DNA of 64,000 bases from Podarcis raffonei (taxonomy: Eukaryota > Chordata > Lepidosauria > Squamata > Lacertidae). A model generated the notes under the pieces. That model made no database searches, was not told the origin of the DNA, and saw only the letters and a list, made by a program, of their open reading frames with translations. The DNA is taken from positions 47,866,001-47,930,000 of the forward strand of contig NC_070614.1 in NCBI RefSeq assembly GCF_027172205.1. Direction: 5' to 3'. Below, one piece after another: positions 1 to 10,811 of the stretch (position 1 is the first letter of the stretch; the number at the start of each line of letters is the position of its first letter). The position numbers and the translations under genes were made by a program.

Positions 1-83
1 TTTATGAAAGAAATTAGTGGCGGTTATGTTGAGACATCTGAATGACCCATCTGAAGACATCTGAATGACCCCAGATGCCAGAC

Positions 84-311
84 CTGTTTGAAACCTTTGG
101 GCCACATAATCTTGTCCTCATGAATGATGAATTCTTTTCCATCAAGAGCATAGGGATTCACCGATCCTATTTTCAATTGAATGAAGGACTTATTTGGGAA
201 TGTGACCATGTTCATTATGTCAAATCCACCTCGCATTTCTCTCTTATCAGTAAATGATACTGTTTCTCCAGCTGAGTTGTTAAATGAAATGTCATGCAAA
301 AAATGGTGCAG
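84..311 (-). CDS. V2R-A exon 4
   Basis: 228 bp between a CCTTAG acceptor and the donor CAG/GTCTGG. It encodes [16 protein letters not shown] and the FIIHEDKIMWPKGFKQ end, the membrane-proximal part of the ligand domain. Confidence 0.92.
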
Positions 312-3300
312 CTAAGGAAAGAGACAAAATACATGAAAGCAAAATAACACAACAGCGTTTTTGATAAAATTCCATGATTTTCTGCCACCATTTTTAAGGG
401 ATATAATTTACGTATACTTATGTAGCATCTTCTAACAAAGACCAAGTGTGATTCAGTTGTTTGATATTAAATATTTTTCAGTGAATGAGACACGCAATAA
501 CATTTCAGCAGCTACTTGTTTCTGGCAATTGTGATCAACCTTTTACTTTTTACTACTCTGTTCTTTGAAATTGTCTGATATTTTGCTACTCTTCAATTGC
601 AATGCATTACCTGCCAAGGCTGCAGATCTTGAAATTTTAATATTCCACTGTTTCCTATTGCTCTTTCCTTGAAATTAGTCAAATATATGCCTTGCAAAAC
701 ATGAGCCACAACATAAACAGCCTTGTAGATACTGTAGCTGTGGCCAGTCATGCTCATTTCAAATAGAGACGCCGGAAGACTCTGCAAGCTCTCCTCCCCA
801 GTGCACATGTCATTGACCTCTATTGACACACTGGGATTTGGAAATGTACAATCAAATGCTTGCTCCCAGAAGTCCTTGAAAAACCCATCTCCCTGTGTCC
901 AGTAAAGTTTTATTCCCCACAGAAATTCTTGGAACTGTGGGAGATTTTGTGAATGAATTGTGAAGGAAATAGCACCTTGGAAGATCTGAAGGCCCCAACT
1001 CCTTTGAAATCCTGTTAATATGAAATCAATCTGAGTTGTTATAATCCACACCTTTTTAAATGATGAGATTTGCCTATTTTCAGGATCTCTTAGAAATATA
1101 ATACTTCTGAGCCATATAATTATCAGAGATTCTCCGTACATTATAAATGCATTGGCTTTGTCATCTGTTAAATGAACATAAATATTTAAGACTGTATCAT
1201 GAAATTCATCCAAGTTATCAAAACGGGCTATATGTGGGATTCTTTGTGTGAAGGCTAAACAGATTCCATTATGGGAAAGTAATGGCTCCAGGGTCTCCAA
1301 GAAATGTTCTCCACTATTATCATCGACAGTGAAGAGCCCAACCCAGGTCCATCCGAAATGCTTAAGCAAACTGATAATCCCCATATGCTGATGATCTTCA
1401 TTGGGCACCATGCGGTAAAATGAAGGTACTTGGCTTCCATAATTTTTGTCTTGGGGAAACGAACCATATGTGAGCTAAAAGAAAATGTAAGTACATTATA
1501 GAGATTGGTTAGGAGCAGGTGCCTATATATTCAAGAAATAAACAATTTATTTAAATACCGTATTTTTCGCTCTATAACACGCACCTGACCATAACACGCA
1601 CATCGTTTTTAGAGGAGTAAAACAAGGGGGAAAAATTCTGAATGAAACAGTGGATGTATCATTTTTGTGCCTCATGCTGTGGCCACAGACATGTGATCTG
1701 ATGGTGAGCTTGGGGTAGCCCAATGCAAAAATCCTGAGGATCCATGTGGATCCATGCTTTGTAACCACATTTTTGCTCCACTGCAGCCCCAGGCAACAGT
1801 GGGTGCGTGATTTGTTTGGTGCAGGCTGCAGCCATGGACATGCTATGTGATCTGATGGTGAATTTGGGGTGACCCAATGCAAAGATCCTGAGGATCCATG
1901 TGGATCCATGCTTTGTAACCACGTTTTTGCACCACTGCAGCCCCAGGCAACAGTGGGTGTGTGATTTGTTTGGTGCAGGCTGCAGCCATGGACATGCTAT
2001 GTGATCTGATGGTGAATTTGGGGTGACCCAATGCAAAGATCCTGAGGATCCATGTGGATCCATGCTTTGTAACCACGTTTTTGCACCACTGCAGCCCCAG
2101 GCAACAGTGGGTGTGTGATTTGTTTGGTGCAGGCTGCAGCCATGGACATGTAATGTGATCTGATGGTGAATTTGGGGTGACCCAATGCAAAGATCCTGAG
2201 GATCCATGTGGATCCATGCTTTGTAACCACGTTTTTGCACCACTGCAGCCCCAGGCAACAGTGGGTGTGTGATTTGTTTGGTGCAGGCTGCAGCCATGGA
2301 CATGCTATGTGATCTGATGGTGAATTTGGGGTGACCCAATGCAAAGATCCTGAGGATCCATGTGGATTCATGCTTTGTAACCACATTTTTGCACCACTGC
2401 AGCCCCAGGCAACAGTGGGTGTGTGATTTGTTTGGTGCAGGCTGCAGACATGGACATGCTATGTGATCTGATGGTGAATTTGGGGTGACCCAATGCAAAG
2501 ATCCTGAGGATCCATGTGGATCCATGCTTTGTAACCACGTTTTTGCACCAGTGTGCAGAGAAGCAGCTGGCTAAGAATGCAGGAGAGGGGTATAACGGGA
2601 GGGAGGAAAGGAAGGCAAAAGTCCCACCCCCACACCCAAGCCAGCCCCCCCTCTCTCCCACCTCCATGTTTTCCCTAAAATGCTTCCCTGGACGCAGCAC
2701 TACCGGAAGGACGGAGATCCTTTCCTTTCCCCTCTGCTTGCCTGGAGGGAAGGGGTTGCCTGGAGGGGAGGGGATTTGCCTGCTCTTTGTTCCGTTTGAG
2801 CAAACAGCAACCGAAACAGAAGCGAGTGGGCAGTAAGACCCTGAGGCAGAATGCAGGAAAGCAACAGCTTCCTCTCTCACGGAGCTCCCTCCTCCCTCCT
2901 CCCTGACGCGCGCGATTGGATTTTTGTCTGATTTTTCCTCTGCGCTTGGGAGGGTCGGCTCCAGGGACCCCCCACATTCGCTCAATAACACGCACAGACA
3001 TTTCCCCTTACTTTTTAGGAGAAAAAATATGCGTGTTATAGAGAGAAAAGTACGGTAATTGATGGGTTGAATCCAGTTAGTTAGTTAGTTAGTTAGTCAG
3101 TCAGTATATTGCCCTTCATCTGAAGATCTTGGGGTGTTCTCAGCATAAAAATGTCAAATAAAAGTACAAAATATCTAATATAAACAAGAACAAGAAGAAA
3201 AGAAAACAATAAAAAACTCCCCCAAGTTTTTTTTAAATGAAAGGGAAGTGGAAAATTGAAAATATGAATGAATGAAGAAAGACAGATAACTAGAGTAGAC

Positions 3301-3456
3301 ATTTTAAAAAAAGAAAAAGAAGGGACATTAACAGAAAGGGAAGAAAAAATGGCCTGGAAGTTTGGGATGAAAGTGAAAAAGGAGCAAGCACTTTTAAAGA
3401 ATTGAGGTATGAAGTGCCTGTGAAAGAAACATGTGAGAGCTGAGGTCAACCTAACC

Positions 3457-3490
<34 letters not shown>

Positions 3491-4709
3491 TCAAATTTTA
3501 ATGAACCCCTCCTTTTTCTAAAGTTTAAAATGACTCCCAGAATGGTAAGGCAAAAGTGTATTTTGTGATACCTTTTCAGATATCCTACCTGTGGAATCTT
3601 GTAGAAGCCTAATGTGTCAGCCATATGGAAGGAGGTGTCAGCGCTAAGTCCCCCAATGATGGCTATGAGATTTTTCTGGGTGTCACATTTGTAGTTGGGA
3701 ACAAATCGATGTGATTTGAAGAGCAGGTCAAGAGTGGTACGATAGGTCATTCTGGCATCATAGTAGCTATCATAGATGTGGAAGCCGAGAGTGATATTAG
3801 GACAAGACTTGGGGTTCTTGTTTATCTCTTTCACGGCAAATGCCAAGGCAAGAATGTGCTGGTAGAATTTTGTTACCACACTGCAAGCAAAATTAATTAA
3901 TGTACAACTTTGGAATATGAAATCAACATGCCACAATGCAATTTTTAGCTCAAATTGATTTAGAGTGACATGAAATTATTTTAATTTTCATTGATGTTTC
4001 TAAGCTAATAAACTCAGTGCACTTCATATAAAAATTATGCTCTCTCAGAGGATGCCTAAAACTTTGAAACACGTTATTAATCTCTTTCTTGACCTTCTCA
4101 GTTCTCTTGGTTCCCCAGTGGGAATCTTGGGAGACAATCTACTATACTCCTGAAAGCTGTCGACTGTTATATATTTAAAAGTCTTTTTATTTATTTCTCT
4201 AAAGGGGAGGAATTTTTTATTTAGACATAATGAAGGGCATTCCTTTATAAAGAAATCAAAATCACCAATCCCAGGGGATTGTTCAAAAGATTTTCTGTCA
4301 ATAATTATAAATGACTCATTGAGGAGTGGTAAATGTATTGATTAAAGCATTTTTTAGTGCCTCTCTTCAGGTACAAGTCTCCCACAGCACCTGAAAAAAT
4401 AACAAAGACAATCTCTATCTTCAGATTTACAATCTAAAACACATGACACAAAAGCAAATGAGATTTGGAATGAAGCAAAGAGGTGGAAGGCTCTTACTAT
4501 GGAACATCAAACATATTCTGTGAAGGGTGCTCCTTGAAGGAAACTTCATAGAAGACATAATAGACCTGAGAAGCAATCCCACCAATGATGAGGTCACCCG
4601 GTTGGTACCACTGATGTGGAGCAGGGAATGGATAATTCATGGGACACCTAAAAGTATCTACTTTGCACACAACAAGAGGGAAAAGAGACAACATCAACAG
4701 CCACAGCAT
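84..4709 (-). CDS. V2R-A: vomeronasal type-2 receptor, exons 1-4 (gene runs off left edge)
   Basis: Class C GPCR of vomeronasal sensory neurons that binds peptide or protein chemosignals with an extracellular Venus-flytrap domain. Coding exons read on the minus strand: 4498-4709, 3589-3880, 611-1474, 84-311. Together they give 532 codons in one frame; exons 5 and 6 (cysteine-rich linker, seven-helix domain) must lie beyond the left edge. The start MLWLLM gives a hydrophobic signal peptide ending near VVCK; another ATG 30 bp upstream, in frame, is less likely. Family marks seen: [14 protein letters not shown] in exon 1, [17 protein letters not shown] in exon 2, [13 protein letters not shown] and [15 protein letters not shown] in exon 3, [13 protein letters not shown] in exon 4. 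No stop or frameshift is visible. It is the closest relative of V2R-B next door, a tandem duplicate. Intron 2 carries a 1.5-kb inverted-repeat element with a minisatellite. Confidence 0.93.
611..1474 (-). CDS. V2R-A exon 3
   Basis: 864 bp, phase 0 at both ends: it opens LTYGSF after a TTTTAG acceptor and closes PWQ before GTAATG. It covers most of the ligand-binding bilobed domain and is open throughout. Confidence 0.94.
1558..3055. mobile_element. Non-autonomous DNA transposon with terminal inverted repeats and TA target sites
   Basis: The left end CCGTATTTTTCGCTCTATAA and the right end, read inverted, CCGTACTTTTCTCTCTATAA match over about 28 bp. Both are flanked by TA (1556-1557 and 3056-3057), as in Tc1/mariner-type elements. 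ACACGCAC-type subterminal repeats occur at both ends. The interior holds a 154-bp minisatellite and a GC-rich unique stretch, with no transposase. It sits in intron 2 of V2R-A and is absent from the same intron of V2R-B, so it inserted after that duplication or was lost from B. Confidence 0.72.
1681..2549. repeat. Minisatellite, 154-bp unit, about 5.6 copies
   Basis: The marker TCCATGTGGA recurs at 1741, 1895, 2049 and 2203, then at 2357 (one base changed) and again at 2511, each step exactly 154 bp. Copies differ by only a few substitutions, with the outer left copy the most diverged. The unit is not a multiple of three and one strand stays open through several units, which yields long spurious reading frames. 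Confidence 0.92.
3457..3490. repeat. (AAT)n microsatellite
   Basis: About 11 AAT units in intron 2 of V2R-A, close to exon 2. Confidence 0.9.
3589..3880 (-). CDS. V2R-A exon 2
   Basis: 292 bp, the family length. The acceptor is TTGCAG and the donor CAG/GTAGG. It encodes lobe 1 of the Venus flytrap, including [18 protein letters not shown] and [16 protein letters not shown]. Confidence 0.93.
4498..4709 (-). CDS. V2R-A exon 1
   Basis: Signal peptide and first part of the ligand-binding domain. It ends in phase 2 before the donor GTAAGAG, so the last codon is completed by the first base of exon 2 (P-Y-V-V-T-K). It keeps the conserved cysteine in FRCP. Confidence 0.92.
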
Positions 4710-4808
4710 CCTAGTGGTCAGACTTTTCTCTAAACACACCCCGTGATGTTTTCATTCAGAGCAGCTGCATGACTTGAACAGGCTACATTGGTTAATTCCT
4801 ATCACTGT

Positions 4809-4817
4809 CAATACAGC
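4809..4817 (-). promoter_or_regulatory. Conserved proximal motif GCTGTATTG, V2R-A
   Basis: It lies 100 bp upstream of the exon 1 ATG. The same nine bases occur at about the same distance before the ATG of V2R-B, C and E and before the orphan exon 1. It could be a core-promoter or 5'UTR element; its function is inferred from conservation only. Confidence 0.5.
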
Positions 4818-4918
4818 TTTAGAAGAATGGTTTACAACCAGCTTTTGAGAATCAAAGGGTTATAGCTGTATACCTTATTAGCCAGGATTGCCAACTCTGT
4901 GATCCTAAATCTGATCAA

Positions 4919-4920
<2 letters not shown>

Positions 4921-4963
<43 letters not shown>
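4921..4963. repeat. (TG)n microsatellite
   Basis: About 20 TG units between the proximal and distal conserved blocks of V2R-A. The equivalent place upstream of V2R-B carries a (TA)n tract instead (17464-17521). Confidence 0.95.
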
Positions 4964-4964
<1 letters not shown>

Positions 4965-5200
4965 CACATGAGCATTATTCCTGTTTCCTGCTCCCATTAG
5001 TATGTGGTTTCTTTATAACCACTTTGAGGTTTGCTTATTGACTGATTTCTTGAGTTCTAGGAAGCCTCAAAAGGTTCAGAGAAGTGAACAAAGTATAGTG
5101 ATTTGGATAAGTGTTGGGTGAGGTAGTTACTTTTTCATTGCTTAGGCTGTAAGTAGTACTTTTGCTAACAAACATGCTGAACTGCCCCCACTTTCCATCA

Positions 5201-5280
5201 TCTGCTCCTTAGGGACAGAAAAAGTGACAGATAAAATTTTCCATTGTGAGCAAACACCAAAAGAAAAGCAAGACTGAAAC
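5201..5280 (-). promoter_or_regulatory. Conserved distal upstream block, V2R-A
   Basis: About 80 bp, its near edge 492 bp upstream of the ATG. It matches blocks upstream of V2R-B, C and E. The plus-strand core is CTCCTTAGGGACAGAAAAAG, followed by a TTTTCC and GCAAACACCAAA segment. Confidence 0.5.
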
Positions 5281-5624
5281 TTTTGGCTTTGATGACTCCG
5301 AGAAGTAATAGATGATCCTGAATTGAAAGGAGGCTGGTCAACTGCAGTTTTTTCACAGAAATATAAAGCTACAATTTCTTTTTGCCAAGCATGGAGAGCC
5401 TGTGGGGTGCAGGTGCTGCTGCAATACATCTTCCATCATTTCCAATGACTGACCATGTAGGCAGAGGCTGATTCCTAAGGTGTTATTACTCAGACCAGAT
5501 GGGTGGGAGATTGCCTGCTCTTGATGGGGATGCACTTCTTCTGAAGGAGCACGTTCGTAGCTTGGCGGTATTCCTGGATCCCTTGATGTCACTTGAGGCC
5601 CAGGTGGCCTCAATGGCCTGGAGT

Positions 5625-5680
5625 GATTTTAAATGTGAACCGCCCTGAGACCTTCGGGTATAGAGTGGTATAGAAATAAA

Positions 5681-5743
<63 letters not shown>
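5625..5743 (+). mobile_element. LINE/SINE 3' tail with (AAT)n
   Basis: A short 3' end with the wording GTGAACCGCCCTGAGACCTT, ending in about 20 AAT units. Such tails belong to dispersed CR1/L2-type elements of squamates; the family is not certain. Confidence 0.55.
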
Positions 5744-5744
<1 letters not shown>

Positions 5745-6236
5745 TATCTGAATGGGAAATTGTGTCAATATACTGGCATCATCATCATGGGTTGACAAGA
5801 GTTTACTCCCTTTCTGTGCAGCGTGTTCCCAATCCAAATGTCCACCCATCTCTCACAGAGCTATTTATAACAATAAGAAAAGGTTTCAAGGATTTTGTAT
5901 TGATGTGTAATGTGCAGTTTGTTCCTCACTTGAAACCCTCAAGATGCCACAAAGCGGTTTCTCTATGTATGGCATTTCTAAATTAATAGAATCACTTTAC
6001 AATTGCCCAGAAATGTTTTCAAGATGTTGTTCTTGCTTATTTGCTGCTCTGGGAGGAAGGGTGGGGTATAAATAAAGATGAATGAATGGTAAATCGCCTT
6101 AATCTGTAAACTAAATCTGCACCCATCATTTAAAATGTATATCCTACCTAATTCCCCACAGTGGTAATTAAAATGTGTTTGGCAGTTCAGCTGTGGGAAG
6201 GTGGCCGGGGGGGAGCTTTAGAGGAAACCACAAGGT
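5744..6236. other. Spacer upstream of V2R-A
   Basis: No gene is seen. A decayed L2-like tail (near 6036-6090, GGGTGGGGTATAAATAAAGA) is shared with the spacer upstream of V2R-B at 18248-18305, which shows that the duplicated block reaches beyond the promoters. Confidence 0.5.
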
Positions 6237-6699
6237 TGACCACTTTGCTGGTCAACCAACAAACCAATATGACTTGCTATGGATAATTTGTTTTGAGGAG
6301 GAAACACCTGGTCTACATTGGTTTGATTTGGACCCCTTTAAAAGCAGGAAATGGAGAAGCTGCCTTCCATTCTTGGGCATCATAGAATTCTAGAGTTGGG
6401 AAAGACCTCAAGAATCAGCTAGTACAACCTCCTTTAATGCAAACTGAGATTGTGGCAGACAGGAAAATAGGATAACCTTTATCAATGTTATCAATAACAT
6501 TTTATTTTTTTAAAAAAAGTTACGCATATTGCCAGCACACCTGGAAATGAATCTCATGAAACATAAACTGTCACTTTATTAGCAATAAGGTGGAGGTTGT
6601 GACATAGAGCACTGAACAATAAATTAAACAATAATGTTAAAATAAATGCAAGTGTTTTCAACTAAATATCATTTATGTGTTATATAATGCAGGTGGAGG

Positions 6700-6815
6700 G
6701 GAACATTTGGCCCTCCAAATTTTGCTGACCTATAACTCCCATCACCCCTAGCCACTAGCCATACCTGCTTGAGATAAAAGGAGTTGTAGTTTATCAGCAT
6801 CTGAAGGGCTCCACC
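6700..6815. mobile_element. hAT-like inverted-repeat MITE
   Basis: Its arms contain ACTCCCATCACC and GGAGTTGTAGTTTATCAG, the common sauropsid stem-loop element that opens with a TTTGGCCCTCCA-type end. A second copy is in the duplicate at about 9275-9385. Confidence 0.5.
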
Positions 6816-7339
6816 TTTCAATCACTTGCTGTCACAATGCCAGGCGATGAGTCGATCTGAAGGCACATTTCCACACATGCATCCTCGTGGAGCAGATAGT
6901 GTCTTCCACAGCAAAACTGAGTCTTTGCATCCATCTTTCTAGCAGTTGCTGCTTCTTATGGCAAATGAACAATCAGGAACTCACTTTAAGCTCCAAATTG
7001 TTCCTCTCAAATAATTGGTACCTGTGATACACTTACTGTCAATTGTATAGTCAGATGAGGGGTAAATGAGTGTGGATTGTCAGGAATGGTCTGGCAATTG
7101 GAATCATTCCTAGATGAAATTTGGCCCACCAGCCAGAAGTCCCCTGCCCCTGTGCTAGGTTGACATATCATGTAATCCACTTTAATTTCACAAATCTGAA
7201 CTTTTTAGTACGTGATGTACTTCTCCCACAAAAGCGTTAGAGACCAGAGGTACTTACCGTAACAACTTTATACTAAACTCCTTAATATCTAAGAGTACAA
7301 TAGAATAAAGAACTAAGATGCAATCTTTAGGAGAAAACT

Positions 7340-7622
7340 TTACATCTTCCTCCTTATTAGTTGCTCCCTGCTGTTCAGCTCAGGCTTCAGAACAATGATG
7401 TAGAATTTAGGGGCAAAGATGCAGCCCAACAATCCAGCGCTGGAGGACAAGATGGAGAAGATCTCCACCACCACCATGTATTTTCCTTTGGTGCTCAGAT
7501 AGGTTGGAACAAAAGAAAGCCAAACACTGCAGAAGAGCAACATGCTGAAGGTAATGAACTTGGCTTCATTGAAACTGTCTGGTAATTTGCGAGCTGCAAA
7601 TGCCACAATGAAGCTGGCAATG
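7340..7622 (-). pseudogene. Duplicated 3' fragment of V2R-B exon 6
   Basis: Encodes only the last third of the seven-helix domain, from [20 protein letters not shown] to the stop, and is identical by eye to 9910-10192. The rest of the exon is missing because the L2 sequence begins at 7623. With no upstream exons it cannot make a receptor. Confidence 0.9.
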
Positions 7623-8756
7623 AAGCTGGGGGCACTGTCATACAGTGGTTTCGCTCCTTCCTCCTGGGCCGTGTTCAAAAAGTGGTGGTGGGGGATGAGT
7701 GTTCAGACCCTTGGGCCCTCACTTGTGGGGTGCCTCAGGGTTCCGTCCTCTCCCCCATGCTTTTTAACATCTATATGAAGCCGCTGGGAGAAATCATCAG
7801 GGGTTTGGACTGGGTGTCCATCAATATGCAGATGATACCCAGCTCTACCTCTCTTTCAAATCAGAACCAGTGAAAGCGGTGAAGGTCCTGTGTGAGTGCC
7901 TGGAGGCGGTTGGAGGATGGATGGCGGTTAATGGATTGAAGTTGAATCCTGACAAGACAGAAGTACTGTTTTTGGGGGACAGGGGGTGGGCTGGTGTGGA
8001 GGACTCCCTGGTCCTGAATAGGGTAACTGTGCCCCTGAAGGACCAGGTGCGTAGCCTGGGAGTCATTTTGGACTCACAGCTGTCCATGGAGGCACAGGTC
8101 AATTCTGTATCCAGGGCAGCTGTCTACCAACTCCACCTGGTACGCAGGCTGAGACCCTACCTGCCCGCAGACTGTCTCGCCAGAGTGGTGCATGCTCTAG
8201 TTATCTCCCGCTTGGACTACTGCAATGCGCTCTACGTGGGACTACCTTTGAAGGTGCCTCGGAAACTACAGCTAATCCAGAATGCGGCAGCTAGACTGGT
8301 GACTGGGGGCGACCGCCGAGACCACATAACACCGGTCTTGAAAGACCTACATTGGCTCCCAGTACGTTTCCGAGCACAATTCAAAGTGCTGGTGTTGACC
8401 TTTAAAGCCCTAAACAGCCTTGGCCCAGTATACCTGAAGGAGCGTCTCCACCCCCATCATTCTGCCCGGACGATGAGGTCCAGCGCCGAGGGCCTTCTGG
8501 CGGTTCCCTCATTGCGAGAAGCAAAGCTACAGGGAACCAGGCAGAGGGCCTTTTCGGTAGTGGCGCCCGCCCTGTGGAACGCCCTCCCATCAGATGTCAA
8601 AACGATAAACAACTACCTGACATTCAGAAGACATCTTAAGGCAGCCCTATTCAGGGAAGTTTTTAATGTATGATATTTTAGTGTTTTTTGGTTTCTATGG
8701 AAGCCGCCCAGAGTGGCTGGTGAAACCCAGCCAGATGGGCGGGGTACAAATAATAA

Positions 8757-8813
<57 letters not shown>

Positions 8814-8815
8814 TG
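7623..8815 (+). mobile_element. 5'-truncated L2-like LINE with reverse transcriptase C-terminal part
   Basis: Starts within the reverse transcriptase: CGVPQGSVLSPMLFNIYMKP, then a YADDTQLY-type catalytic motif spread over two frames, so at least one frameshift lies near 7800-7870. From 7870 to 8673 an open frame of 267 codons continues with NGLKLNPDKTEVLFLG, ISRLDYCNALYVGLP and LHWLPVRFRAQFK. The short 3'UTR ends GGGCGGGGTACAAATAATAA and an (ATT)n tail. This is typical of L2/CR1-group elements of squamates. It is probably dead. Confidence 0.88.
8757..8813. repeat. (ATT)n tail of the L2 element
   Basis: About 18 ATT units at the element's 3' end, running directly into the right copy of the 1.38-kb duplication. 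Confidence 0.93.
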
Positions 8816-10192
8816 ACCACTTTTCCTGTCAACCGACAAACCAATATGACTTGCTATGGATAATTTGTTTTGAGGAGGAAACACCCGGTCTCCATTTGTT
8901 TGATTTGGACCCCTTCAAAAGCAGGAAATGGAGAAGCTGCCTTCCATTCTTGGGCATCATAGAATTCTAGAGTTGGGAGAGACCTCAAGTCATCTAGTAC
9001 AACCTCCTTTAATGCAAACTGAGATTGTGGCAGACAGGAAAATAGGATAACCTTTATCAATGTTATCAATAACATTTTTTTTAAAAAAAGTTACACACAT
9101 TGCCAGCACACCTGGAAATGAATCTCATGAGACATAACCTGTCATTTTATTAGCAATAAGGTGGAGGTTGTGACATAGAGCACTGAACAATAAATTAAAC
9201 AATAATGTTAAAATAAATGCAAGTGTTTTCAACTAAATATCATTAATTTGTTATATAAAGCAGGTGGTGGGGAACATTTGGCCCTCCAAATTTTGCTGAC
9301 CTATAACTCCCATCACCCCAGCCACTAGCCATACCTGCTTGAGATAAAAGGAGTTGTAGTTTATCAGCATCTGAAGGGCTCCACCTTTCAATCACTTGCT
9401 GTCACAATGCCAGGCGATGAGTCGATCTGAAGGCACATTTCCACACATGCATCCTCGTGGAGCAGATAGTGTCTTCCACAGCAAAACTGAGTCTTTGCAT
9501 CCATCTTTCTAGCAGTTGCTGCTTCTTATGGCAAATGAACAATCAGGAACTCACTTTAAGCTCCAAATTGTTCCTCTCAAATAATTGGTACCTGTGATAC
9601 ACTTACTGTCAATTGTATAGTCAGATGAGGGGTAAATGAGTGTGGATTGTCAGGAATGGTCTGGCAATTGGAATCATTCCTAGATGAAATTTGGCCCACC
9701 AGCCAGAAGTCCCCTGCCCCTGTGCTAGGTTGACATATCATGTAATCCACTTTAATTTCACAAATCTGAACTTTTTAGTACGTGATGTACTTCTCCCACA
9801 AAAGCGTTAGAGACCAGAGGTACTTACCGTAACAACTTTATACTAAACTCCTTAATATCTAAGAGTACAATAGAATAAAGAACTAAGATGCAATCTTTAG
9901 GAGAAAACTTTACATCTTCCTCCTTATTAGTTGCTCCCTGCTGTTCAGCTCAGGCTTCAGAACAATGATGTAGAATTTAGGGGCAAAGATGCAGCCCAAC
10001 AATCCAGCGCTGGAGGACAAGATGGAGAAGATCTCCACCACCACCATGTATTTTCCTTTGGTGCTCAGATAGGTTGGAACAAAAGAAAGCCAAACACTGC
10101 AGAAGAGCAACATGCTGAAGGTAATGAACTTGGCTTCATTGAAACTGTCTGGTAATTTGCGAGCTGCAAATGCCACAATGAAGCTGGCAATG
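8815..10192. repeat. Right copy of the 1.38-kb direct duplication
   Basis: Partner of 6237-7622; this copy is continuous with the intact exon 6 of V2R-B. A third, partial relative (18448-18830) lies upstream of V2R-B. Confidence 0.9.
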
Positions 10193-10811
10193 GCCAGGAG
10201 GCCCATGTAGCCCAGGACACAGTAAAACATGGTCACCGAGCCTTCATTACATTGCACAATGGTTTCCTCTGTTACTGAGAGCATGTCTAGATCAGGGAAT
10301 GGGGGAGAGGTCATCAACCACCCAGTACAAATACTCACTTGAATGAGTGAGCCGGAAAGGACAATGCAGTTGCTCAGTCTTTTCCCCACCCACTTCCTCA
10401 TAATGGACCCTGGCTTGGTGGCCATGAAAGCTGCAACTACAGTGATGGTTTTGGCCAACACACAAGAAACAGCCACGGAGAAGATGATGCCAAAAGTGGG
10501 TTGTCGAAGAAGGCAACTTATTTTGCCTGGGTGTCCAATGAATAGAAAGGATGAGAGGAAGCAGAGTAGGAGGGCAATGAGCAGAGCGTAGGTGAGATCC
10601 CTGTTGTTGGCTTTGACAATGGGAGTGTCTTTGTGTTTAATAAAAGTTCCCAGCACCAAAATTGTAATTAGGGAACAAAGAACAGCAACTGAAGTTAAGC
10701 CAATCCCTAAAGGTTCCTTATAGGAAAGAAAGGTTATTAACTTGGGAATGCATCCATTTTTGTTCTTGTTTGCATACTGATCTTCTGGGCATCTGAAGCA
10801 GTTGTTCATAT
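9910..10811 (-). CDS. V2R-B exon 6
   Basis: 902 bp. The first two bases complete a GAT codon, then [12 protein letters not shown]. All seven helices and the cytoplasmic tail ending LIRRKM-stop are present. Confidence 0.96.

Larger units (their letters stand above)
6237..7622. repeat. Left copy of a 1.38-kb direct duplication
   Basis: Matches 8815-10192 in the same orientation. By eye about 4 percent differ up to 6740, and none from 6741 to 7622. It contains the 3' flank and the last 283 bp of V2R-B exon 6. The L2 element lies exactly between the two copies. Confidence 0.9.

Noticed and set aside
1659-2525. Long minus-strand reading frame of 288 codons
   Set aside because: It is a read-through of the 154-bp minisatellite, not a protein gene.
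5683-5743. CRISPR-like array
   Set aside because: Simple trinucleotide repeats; the same holds for all other microsatellites here.
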